From positions 94,071 to 158,070 of the forward strand of contig JBBRYB010000005.1 in assembly GCA_038238115.1 (NCBI GenBank): a DNA stretch of 64,000 nucleotides, in the 5' to 3' direction. A model generated the notes under the pieces. The model was not told where the DNA came from. It ran no database searches and saw only the letters and a program-made list of their open reading frames with translations. Shown here in pieces: positions 18,252-25,326 of the stretch. The stretch comes from JBBRYB01 sp038238115. Its GTDB lineage: Bacteria > Actinomycetota > Actinomycetes > Propionibacteriales > Nocardioidaceae. The position numbers were made by a program, and so were the translations under genes. Each line of letters opens with the position of its first letter. Position 1 is the first letter of the stretch.

Positions 18252-19646
18252 TCACCCGGGGACGGCGGCCGCGAGTGCCTCGATCGCGGTGGTGAAGCAT
18301 TCCATCGGCGGCCTGACCAGACCGGCGCCGACCTGCCCCGTGCCGGCGACCCGGCCCGCCATGCCGGTGTTGATCTGAGGCAACCGGCTCGTGCGCAGCA
18401 CCGACGCCACATCGATCCCCGTCGGCGTGCCCTGGAATCCCATCACCGGGATGGCCCAGCCGGCGTTGTCGCCGACGCAGATGTCATACATCCGCTGCGT
18501 GGTGGCGAGGGCGTCCTGCACCGAACCGCCCACGAGCCGCACGATCGCGGGTGCCGTCGCCATGGCGAAACCCCCGATCCCGGCGGTCTCGGTGATCGCT
18601 GAGTCACCGATGTCGGGGTTGGCGTCATCCGGCCCGTAGCTGCCGAGGTACAGGCCGTCGGCGACCTGGGCCGGCCCGATGAACCACTGCTCGCCCGTGC
18701 CCGAGACCTGGATCCCGAAGTCGGTGCCGTTGCGAGCCATCGTGGTGACGACGCTCGAGCCCGGGATGCCGCTTGCGGCGACTGTCATCAGCTTGCACGC
18801 CGGCATCGCGAGGTTGAGGAAGAAGTGGTCGTTGCCGGAGATGAAGCGCACCACCTCGGCCACGTCGCTCGGTCCCAGGCCGGACAGGATCAGGTCGGGC
18901 AGCCACTCCTTGAGCAACATCAGTGTGCCGGCCCGGTTGCGGTTGTGCCCCTCGTCGCCCATCTGGAGCATCTGGGCGACGATCGCCACGACGTCGATCG
19001 GTCCCCTGGCGCGCGTGGCCAGCTGCAGCGCCGGGCCGAGCACGTCGGCCATCCAGGACAGCCGCTCAACCACGTCGGGCGAGTAGGCGCCGTACCGCAG
19101 CACCTTCCCGAGGCCCTCGTTGAGCGAGCACCACGACCGACGGTCGTTGGCCTCGTCGAGGAGCTCCAGCATCCACATCGACGGTGAGACCACCCCGGCC
19201 ATCGGGCCGACCGCCCCGCGGTGGTGGCACGGCTCCCAGCTGAAGCTGCCGCCGGCAAGGTGGCGCCCCGCATCCTCGTGGGTTTCGGCCAGGCCCTCGA
19301 ACAGCACAGCACCGATCAAGGCCCCGCGCATCGGGCCCGAGGCCCGTTCCCAGGAGATCGGCGGACCCGCGTGCAGGAACTGGCCGCGTTCCAAGCCGAG
19401 CGCCTCGCCGGCGGGGCGTACGTCGACGAGCGCCGCAGTGGCTGCGGTCATCCGGGACACCGCCTCTGCGTTGGCCGGTGAACGCCTGGAGTCCAACATG
19501 ACGGTGGCGAGGGCATCCTCGCTGCCGGCGACGGGCGGCGACCAGTCGACCCGGCGCACCTCTACCCCCTGCGCGGCGAGCTCGGCCGCGAACATCTCGG
19601 CCCCCGCCGTGACGACTGTCGACGCCGAGAGCGGCGCGCCGGTCAT
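18252..19646 (-). CDS. DUF1116 (YlbE/AllG-like) carbamoyltransferase subunit
   Basis: 464 residues, homologous along its length to E. coli YlbE/AllG (DUF1116), one of three proteins (AllF, AllG, AllH) reported to form oxamate carbamoyltransferase, which acts reversibly between oxalurate plus phosphate and oxamate plus carbamoyl phosphate. Recognisable segments: GDEGHNRNRAGT, ISGNDHFFLNLAMPACK, MARNGTDFGIQVSG and the Gly-rich INTGMAGRVAGTGQVGAG near the end. ATG at 19646 overlaps the stop of the fdrA-like gene by 4 nt. I do not copy the symbol allG because the substrate here may differ: the window holds a barbiturase and no allantoin genes. Confidence 0.88.
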   Translation of the reverse strand: MTGAPLSASTVVTAGAEMFAAELAAQGVEVRRVDWSPPVAGSEDALATVMLDSRRSPANAEAVSRMTAATAALVDVRPAGEALGLERGQFLHAGPPISWERASGPMRGALIGAVLFEGLAETHEDAGRHLAGGSFSWEPCHHRGAVGPMAGVVSPSMWMLELLDEANDRRSWCSLNEGLGKVLRYGAYSPDVVERLSWMADVLGPALQLATRARGPIDVVAIVAQMLQMGDEGHNRNRAGTLMLLKEWLPDLILSGLGPSDVAEVVRFISGNDHFFLNLAMPACKLMTVAASGIPGSSVVTTMARNGTDFGIQVSGTGEQWFIGPAQVADGLYLGSYGPDDANPDIGDSAITETAGIGGFAMATAPAIVRLVGGSVQDALATTQRMYDICVGDNAGWAIPVMGFQGTPTGIDVASVLRTSRLPQINTGMAGRVAGTGQVGAGLVRPPMECFTTAIEALAAAVPG

Positions 19647-21148
19647 CGAGCCCCACCTGCGAGCAGCCCAACCGCCTCACGAGCAGCAGCCGCGTTGGAC
19701 GCATGCACTACGGCGCCCGCGGCGGCGAGCCGGCGCGCTGTGCCGTCGCGCGCCTGCGGGTCGTCGCGGGTGCCTACGAGCGACACCACCACCGGAGTGT
19801 CGCTGCCGCTCGTGGCCAAAACATCGACGAGGTCGGTGGCCGGGTCGGGGTGCGCGCCGCGGCCCAGCACGACGTCGAGCAGGACGACCGCGCACTCGGG
19901 GTCGGCCAGCTCGGCCTTGAGACGCTCGAGGCGCAGCGTGGCGTCGATCATCGGATGCGGCCGGCCGACGGTGAGCCGGTCGTCGCCGAAGTCGATGAAC
20001 GTATGTCCGTGCGCGGCGAGCGACTCGTCGAGCGCGTGCTGACCCGCGAGTGGGATGTTTGAGGAGACCGTGCCGAGCGCCCCGACCGCGACCAGCATGG
20101 CCTCGTCGCACAGGGTGCCCCCGGCGAAGAGCCCTCTCAGCTGGCCGGGCCGCGGTCCTTCCAGAACCGGTCCCCAGCGAGGTGGCGGGCTCCACTCGTC
20201 GCCGACCGCGCGTGCCACCGAGGCAGCCGTCTCGGTGAGATCGGGCAGTCCCGCCCCCAGATAGCCCAGCACCGTCGGCTTGGCCAACGTACCGGCATGA
20301 GCGGTGACAGCCGCCCGAACATCGTCGGCAGGTGGCTTGGAGACCACCACGATCACCTCGATCCGCTCGTCGGTGGCCAGTCGGTCGAGAGCCGCGTGTG
20401 TCGAGCGGCCCTGCACCTTGCTCGACAGGTCTCGCCCTCCCACCCCGATGCAGTGGGTGACGCCGATATCGGCGCCGTCAAGCAGCGCCATCAGGTGCTG
20501 GGCTCCTGTCCCGGATGCGGCCACGATGCCGACCGGCCCGGGTCGCACGACGTTGGCGAACCCCAACCCGACCCCGTCGACCACCGCGGTGCCGCAGTCC
20601 GGGCCCATCACGAGTCGGCCCGCCGCGCCTGCCCGCTCCTTGAGCGCCACCTCCTGCTCGACTGACACGTTGTCACTGAAGATCATCACGTCGAGCTCGG
20701 CATCCAGCGCAGCTGCGGCGTCGATCGTCGCGAACCGTCCAGGTGTGCTGACCAGAGCGAGCTCCACGCCGCCGCCGCGGACGGCGGCCTCGATGGTGGA
20801 AGGCGGGGACTCCTGGCCGGCGTCGATGTGGCCGCCGGTGGGGCGTCGTACGAGCGCAGCGTCAAGAGCGGCGACGGCCGCCTCGACGGCGGCATCGTCG
20901 TCGCCCTCGATCGCCACCACCATGTCGTTGGGGGAGGTGTCGCTCGGCGGGTCGAACTGCATAGTGGCAAGCAGCTCGAGGTTCAGCTCGGTCGCCATCG
21001 CGACGAGCGCCGCCCGGACGCCGTCGCGCTGCTGCAGCTCCTGGCTGATCTGCATCAGCCCGATGGAGTCCGCGTAGGTGCCTGGCCGTATGTCGACGCG
21101 CCGGACCCCGGTCCCGGCCTGCTGAGTGCCTGCGTCGGTGCCTGTCAT
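19643..21148 (-). CDS. FdrA (AllF-like) carbamoyltransferase subunit
   Basis: 501 residues with the FdrA N-terminus RPGTYADSIGLMQISQ and a central succinyl-CoA-synthetase-like fold: GIVAASGTGAQHLMALL, CIGVGGRDLSSKVQG and VVSKPPADDVRAAV. In E. coli FdrA is now AllF of oxamate carbamoyltransferase; FdrA-like proteins usually travel with DUF1116, DUF2877 and a carbamate kinase. ATG at 21148 gives the family N-terminus; an upstream in-frame ATG at 21265 would lie inside the DUF2877 gene and add unrelated sequence. ATGA overlaps on both sides show a tightly coupled three-gene operon. Confidence 0.9.
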   Translation of the reverse strand: MTGTDAGTQQAGTGVRRVDIRPGTYADSIGLMQISQELQQRDGVRAALVAMATELNLELLATMQFDPPSDTSPNDMVVAIEGDDDAAVEAAVAALDAALVRRPTGGHIDAGQESPPSTIEAAVRGGGVELALVSTPGRFATIDAAAALDAELDVMIFSDNVSVEQEVALKERAGAAGRLVMGPDCGTAVVDGVGLGFANVVRPGPVGIVAASGTGAQHLMALLDGADIGVTHCIGVGGRDLSSKVQGRSTHAALDRLATDERIEVIVVVSKPPADDVRAAVTAHAGTLAKPTVLGYLGAGLPDLTETAASVARAVGDEWSPPPRWGPVLEGPRPGQLRGLFAGGTLCDEAMLVAVGALGTVSSNIPLAGQHALDESLAAHGHTFIDFGDDRLTVGRPHPMIDATLRLERLKAELADPECAVVLLDVVLGRGAHPDPATDLVDVLATSGSDTPVVVSLVGTRDDPQARDGTARRLAAAGAVVHASNAAAAREAVGLLAGGAR

Positions 21149-21888
21149 GCCCACATCATGTCGTCCGCTCGGCCGAGCATGCTGGCGACACCCTCCAGCA
21201 GGCCGCGCCCCGACGAGTGCCCGATGTCCTGCAGCTTGTTCGCCTCCTTCACCGAATCGTCGCAACGGCCGCCCAGGGCTCGCAGGTAGCTGGCGAGCTG
21301 GTCGATGCCGAAGCCCTCGGCCGCATAACGCAGTAGCCCGGCTGAGGTGGCGGTTGTGGCGTGCTCGAGGTCGGTCTGCAGGACGGCCGCGGACAGCCGG
21401 CGTGCTGCGGGGTGACCCGCCGCGTGCAGCGTGACAATGGCTCCGCAGATGACGTCGTCGCCGTACGGGGTGAGGCCGTCACCTCGGCCCAGCGACTGCC
21501 GCCACGTCTGCTCGAGACGCTCGACCCCGCGCTCGTCGACACGCTGGCGCAGCGCCGGCACCCGCGGCCGAGCCGGCACCCACCATCGGCCCACGGTCAT
21601 GCGGTCCCCGTGCCAGCCCCACGCGCCGCCTCCGACCCAGATGTCGGCAGCCCGGTCGGGAAGCGACGACACGATGACGGCATGGGGGAGTCGGACGGCG
21701 TCGGGGTGGTGGAGGCTGGCGACAACCTTTCCGCCGCCGTCGGCAAGCTGCCAGGCCAATCGCGAGCGGTGCAGGGCATGCAGCTGTTGGCGCGGGCCGT
21801 CGACGAGAGGCGCGGTCAGTGTGCTCGCGATGAGAACGCCACTGCCAGTCAAACCGGGCTCCTCTCCGCAGCCTGCGGGCACGGCCAT
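21145..21888 (-). CDS. DUF2877 (YlbF/AllH-like) carbamoyltransferase subunit
   Basis: About 247 residues. The signature GRGDGLTPYGDDVICG matches the LGKGPGLTPSHDD region of E. coli YlbF/AllH. TSAGLLRYAAEGF and KLQDIGHSSGRGLLEGV complete the family pattern. I place the start at the ATG at 21888, just after the end of a decayed vapC; an ATG at 21978 would add 30 residues that overlap the vapC remnant in another frame and lack DUF2877 likeness. First gene of the three-gene minus-strand operon, divergent from the permease. Confidence 0.82.
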   Translation of the reverse strand: MAVPAGCGEEPGLTGSGVLIASTLTAPLVDGPRQQLHALHRSRLAWQLADGGGKVVASLHHPDAVRLPHAVIVSSLPDRAADIWVGGGAWGWHGDRMTVGRWWVPARPRVPALRQRVDERGVERLEQTWRQSLGRGDGLTPYGDDVICGAIVTLHAAGHPAARRLSAAVLQTDLEHATTATSAGLLRYAAEGFGIDQLASYLRALGGRCDDSVKEANKLQDIGHSSGRGLLEGVASMLGRADDMMWA

Positions 21889-21892
21889 GGTG

Positions 21893-22330
21893 TCATGGCA
21901 TCGCCCGGGCAGTCGAAGGGGGCGACCGTCCGGATCCGTGGAGCGCGGCGGCCCTGCTGAGTCTTTCGTCATAGCCAACGAGCACGTCGACGTCCATCAC
22001 CAGGGCAGAGGCGAGATGAATCGCGCCGAAGCTGCGCAGCACTGGTGGCATGAGCTGCGGGCCACAGCCACGACCTCGGAGCCGATGGGTTTGTCGAGCA
22101 CACCAGCCAGCGCGTCGTCGACGAGCTGGTCCAGCTCGACAGACTGTCCGTGCTGGCGTGTGCGCGCGTACGGCTCTCGACACCTCGACCCATGCCAGCG
22201 ACCACGAACACAACGCGGCGCCAGCTTGGATCACACCTCCAGCGCCGTGGCGAGCGGCCCCGACTCCCTCGCCACGAAGATCCGCTTCATCAGCGCGCTG
22301 CAGACGAGGTAGAAGCGTCCCACCAGTACG
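21893..22330 (-). pseudogene. Decayed VapC-type PIN-domain toxin
   Basis: Pieces of one PIN protein are found in order on the minus strand but in different frames. FYLVCSALMKR near 22314 corresponds to the YLDSSALVK N-terminus, with the catalytic Asp replaced. SLAWVEVSRAVRA lies at about 22200-22163, a VELDQLVDDALAGV stretch at about 22145-22060, and LRSFGAIHLASAL followed by VGYDERLSRAA at about 22040-21940. At least three frameshifts and one stop (22231) separate them. No vapB antitoxin is seen upstream. The 3' end abuts the DUF2877 gene. Confidence 0.65.
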
Positions 22331-22377
22331 GCGGTTCGTGGACGCCAGCGCGTCGCGTGCTCTCCGGCGCGGCTTCC

Positions 22378-22406
22378 GGCATTGTAATGCCAGTGACATC
22401 CGTCAC
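22378..22406. promoter_or_regulatory. Two adjacent inverted repeats upstream of the permease
   Basis: GGCATT-GT-AATGCC at 22378-22391 and GTGAC-ATCC-GTCAC at 22393-22406 are both perfect and end 22 nt before the permease ATG. The position between the divergent permease and carbamoyltransferase operons suggests an operator or a 5'-UTR hairpin. The regulator is unknown. Confidence 0.4.
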
Positions 22407-22428
22407 AGGTCGCGAAGTGGAGTCCACG

Positions 22429-23928
22429 ATGGCAATTGGCTGGCAGGTCGTGCATGAAGGCAAGACGCCACCACCCGGAGAGGCGGTGGCGCCGGACGAA
22501 CGCCTGTCCTGGGGACGGACGGTCGGACTAGGGGCCCAGCACGTCGTCGCGATGTTCGGGGCGACGTTCGTCTTCCCGTTGGTGATGGGGCTTAACCCCC
22601 AGTTGGCGATCATGATGAGCGGGATCGCCACCATCTGCTTCCTGCTCATCGTGCAGGGCAAGGTGCCGAGCTACCTCGGCACGAGTGCCTCGTTCGTCGG
22701 CGGCGTCGCGGCGGTGCGTGCCCAAGGCGGCGGCTCGGCGGACGTGACGGGGGCGATTCTGATCGCCGGTGCCGTCCTGCTGCTGATAGGGGTGCTGATC
22801 CACTTCGCCGGCTCGCACGTCCTCTACCTCGTGCTGCCTCCGGCGGTCACCGGTGCCGTGGTCATGCTGATCGGGTTCAACCTGGCCCCGGTCGTCGCGG
22901 GCATCTACTGGCCGCAGGACCAGTGGGTCGCCTTCGCCACGATGGCCTTCGTGATCTTGGTGGCGGTAGGCGTGCGCGGCTTCCTGGGCCGCATCGCGAT
23001 CTTCCTCGGCCTGCTGTTCGGCTACGTATTGTCGTGGCTCGCCGACGCCTGGTCGGGCCCGATCACATCTGCGCTTCCCGGCCAGAACACCCTGGATGCC
23101 GCCGGCAAGGCCTGTTCGCCGGAGGGACCGTACTGCGTCGCGACCGCGTTCGCCCATGACCGGGTCAGCTGGGCCGGCGTCAAGGCGGCGGACTGGATCG
23201 GCTTCCCGCCCCACACCGACAACGCTACCGGAGTGGTCGGCTGGCACTGGCCGAGCTTCTCAGTCACGTTCACGCTGCTCGTTCTGCCGGCAGTGATCGC
23301 GCTGATCGCCGAGAACACCGGGCATGTGAAGGCGGTCGGCGAGATGACCAAGCGCGACCTCAACCCGGTGATGGGTCGCGCCATCGCCGCTGACGGCTTC
23401 GGCACCGTGCTCGCCAGCTCGGTCGGTGGCTCGCCCACGACGACGTATGCCGAGAACATCGGTGTGATGGCAGCCACCCGGGTCTACTCGACCGCCGCCT
23501 ACTACGTCGCCGCGATCGTGGCGATCATCTTCGGCCTGAGCCCGAAGTTCGGAGCACTTGTCGCCTCGACGCCCGGGGGAGTGCTCGGCGGGATCACCGT
23601 GGTGCTTTACGGCATGATCGGTCTCCTCGGCGCGAAGATCTGGAAGGAGAACGGTGTGGACTTCGGCAACCCGGTCAACCTCGTGCCGCTGGCGGCGGGC
23701 ATCATCATCGCCATCGGCAACACGTCGCTGCAGATCAGCGACAACTTCCAATTGTCCGGGATCGCCCTCGGGACCATCGTCGCCGTCGTCTTCTACCACC
23801 TCGCGCGCTCGATCGCCCCCGCGCACCTGCGCGAGGACCCGGGCGCCTTGATCGCGGTCGGGGAACCAGGGATGTACGAGGTCGACGAAGAAGGCGAGCC
23901 CGGGGCGCACCGCTCTGATCGCAGCTGA
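22429..23928 (+). CDS. Uracil/pyrimidine permease (NCS2 family, RutG/UraA-like)
   Basis: 499-residue polytopic inner-membrane transporter of the nucleobase-ascorbate (NCS2) family. QHVVAMFGATFVFPLVMG is the conserved TM1 segment. GGSPTTTYAENIGVMAATRVYS carries the substrate-binding Glu of TM10 and matches the RutG/UraA pattern better than the purine branch, as I recall those families; ENTGHVKAVGE is the TM8 site. The start ATG at 22429 is the first that gives the family N-terminus. It heads the plus-strand run of catabolic genes and probably imports uracil (or thymine) for the downstream oxidase and barbiturase. Confidence 0.88.
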   Translation: MAIGWQVVHEGKTPPPGEAVAPDERLSWGRTVGLGAQHVVAMFGATFVFPLVMGLNPQLAIMMSGIATICFLLIVQGKVPSYLGTSASFVGGVAAVRAQGGGSADVTGAILIAGAVLLLIGVLIHFAGSHVLYLVLPPAVTGAVVMLIGFNLAPVVAGIYWPQDQWVAFATMAFVILVAVGVRGFLGRIAIFLGLLFGYVLSWLADAWSGPITSALPGQNTLDAAGKACSPEGPYCVATAFAHDRVSWAGVKAADWIGFPPHTDNATGVVGWHWPSFSVTFTLLVLPAVIALIAENTGHVKAVGEMTKRDLNPVMGRAIAADGFGTVLASSVGGSPTTTYAENIGVMAATRVYSTAAYYVAAIVAIIFGLSPKFGALVASTPGGVLGGITVVLYGMIGLLGAKIWKENGVDFGNPVNLVPLAAGIIIAIGNTSLQISDNFQLSGIALGTIVAVVFYHLARSIAPAHLREDPGALIAVGEPGMYEVDEEGEPGAHRSDRS

Positions 23929-23953
23929 CTCCAAGGCAGGCAGGAACCGACCG

Positions 23954-24829
23954 GTGAAGCCGGGACCCTTTGACTACTACCGACCGCGCACGGTCGACGA
24001 GGCCGTCGACCTGCTCGCCGCCACAGAAGGCGCCAAGGTGCTGGCGGGTGGGCAGAGCCTGGTGCCCGTCATGTCGATGCGGCTCGCGAGCCCGGCGGCC
24101 CTCGTCGACATCAACCACATCGCCGGCCTGGCAGATATCGAGGTCGGCGAAACCGGTGTGCGGATCGGCGCCCTGACGCGCCACAGCGCCCTCGAACACG
24201 ATCCGGCGGCGTACGCGGCCAACCCGCTGTTGCGTCGTACGCTGGCTCATGTGGCGCACCCGACGATCCGCAACCGGGGGACGACGCTCGGAAGCCTCGT
24301 CCATGCCGACCCGGCCGCGGAGATGCCGGGGGTCCTGCGCCTGCTTGGTGGAAGCGTCGAGGTGCGGAGCACAGCGGGCGTCCGCACCATCGAGGCGGCG
24401 GACTTCTTCGTCGGCCCGCTCGAGTCGGCGCTGAACGACGACGAGCTCGCTGTTGCCGCCACGTTCCCCCGTCCACCCGATCGCACGGGGTCCAGCTGGT
24501 GCGAGCTGGCCCGGCGGCATGGGGACTACGCCCTGGTTGGCGTGGGAGCCCTCGTCACGGTCGACGAGGGGCGCGCGATCTCGACGGCCACGGTGGCGCT
24601 GATCAGCGTCGGGCTCACCCCGGTGGTGGTGGAAGTGACTGCGGCCGTCACCGGTACGACGGTTGAGCGGGCCGCGTGGCCCGACGCCGCCAGCCTGGTG
24701 GCCGACGCCATCGACCCCGAGGCCGACATCCACGCCTCGGCGGCCTACCGCGGCCAGCTGGCGCGGGTGCTGTCGGCGCGGGCCCTCGCCTCGGCGGCGG
24801 CAGCCGCCGTCGGACGCGAGGCGGCGTGA
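23954..24829 (+). CDS. Molybdenum hydroxylase, FAD-binding medium subunit
   Basis: 291 residues of the CoxM/XdhB type. It carries electrons from the 2Fe-2S clusters to the acceptor through FAD. FAD loops: VLAGGQSLVPVMSMRL (about 32-47) and TIRNRGTTLGSLVHADPAAEMP (about 104-125, split here by description only). GTG at 23954 follows AGGCAGGAACC. The gene overlaps the small subunit by 4 nt (GTGA), giving the order medium-small-large typical of CO-dehydrogenase-like hydroxylases. The substrate is not given by this subunit; from context I infer uracil. Confidence 0.93.
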   Translation: MKPGPFDYYRPRTVDEAVDLLAATEGAKVLAGGQSLVPVMSMRLASPAALVDINHIAGLADIEVGETGVRIGALTRHSALEHDPAAYAANPLLRRTLAHVAHPTIRNRGTTLGSLVHADPAAEMPGVLRLLGGSVEVRSTAGVRTIEAADFFVGPLESALNDDELAVAATFPRPPDRTGSSWCELARRHGDYALVGVGALVTVDEGRAISTATVALISVGLTPVVVEVTAAVTGTTVERAAWPDAASLVADAIDPEADIHASAAYRGQLARVLSARALASAAAAAVGREAA

Positions 24830-25326
24830 GCACCGACGCGCTGCACGACATCACGATCACTATCAACGGCGTACCGCGAAAGTTGCAGGTCCCCGCGCGA
24901 CGGTTGCTCTCCGACGCCATCCGCCACGACGCCCGGCTCACCGGCACCCATGTGGGCTGCGAGCACGGCGTCTGCGGCGCGTGCACGGTGATCGTCGACG
25001 GTGCGCCGGTGCGGTCGTGCCTGATGTTCGCGGTCACGGCCGACGGAGCTGACATCGTCACCACCGAGGGCTGCCGAGCCCCGGACGGTGCGATGGGACC
25101 GGTGCAGCAGGCGTTCCGCGAGTGTCACGCCCTGCAGTGCGGCTTCTGCACACCGGGATTCATCACCACGATCTCGGCGTTCCTCGAGACCAACGCCGAC
25201 CCGACCGAGCCCGAGGCGCGCGAAGCCATCGCCGGCAACCTGTGCCGGTGCACGGGCTACCAGAACATCGTGGCGGCAGTGCTGCGGGCCGCGGAGATCA
25301 GGCGCGACGCGGGGCCCGGCCGATGA
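24826..25326 (+). CDS. Molybdenum hydroxylase, [2Fe-2S] small subunit
   Basis: 166 residues with two ferredoxin-type clusters. The plant-type cluster has [12 protein letters not shown] plus a later Cys (RSCLMF). The second, helical cluster has QCGFCTPGF and CRCTGY. The GTG at 24826 overlaps the stop of the FAD subunit; translation from further upstream would run through that gene. Followed with a 4-nt overlap by the large subunit. Confidence 0.95.
   Translation: MSTDALHDITITINGVPRKLQVPARRLLSDAIRHDARLTGTHVGCEHGVCGACTVIVDGAPVRSCLMFAVTADGADIVTTEGCRAPDGAMGPVQQAFRECHALQCGFCTPGFITTISAFLETNADPTEPEAREAIAGNLCRCTGYQNIVAAVLRAAEIRRDAGPGR

Noticed and set aside
18252..21888. Classical allantoin/oxamate operon
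   Set aside because: No allantoinase, allantoate amidohydrolase, ureidoglycolate dehydrogenase or uricase lies in the window; the cyclic amidase present is a barbiturase.
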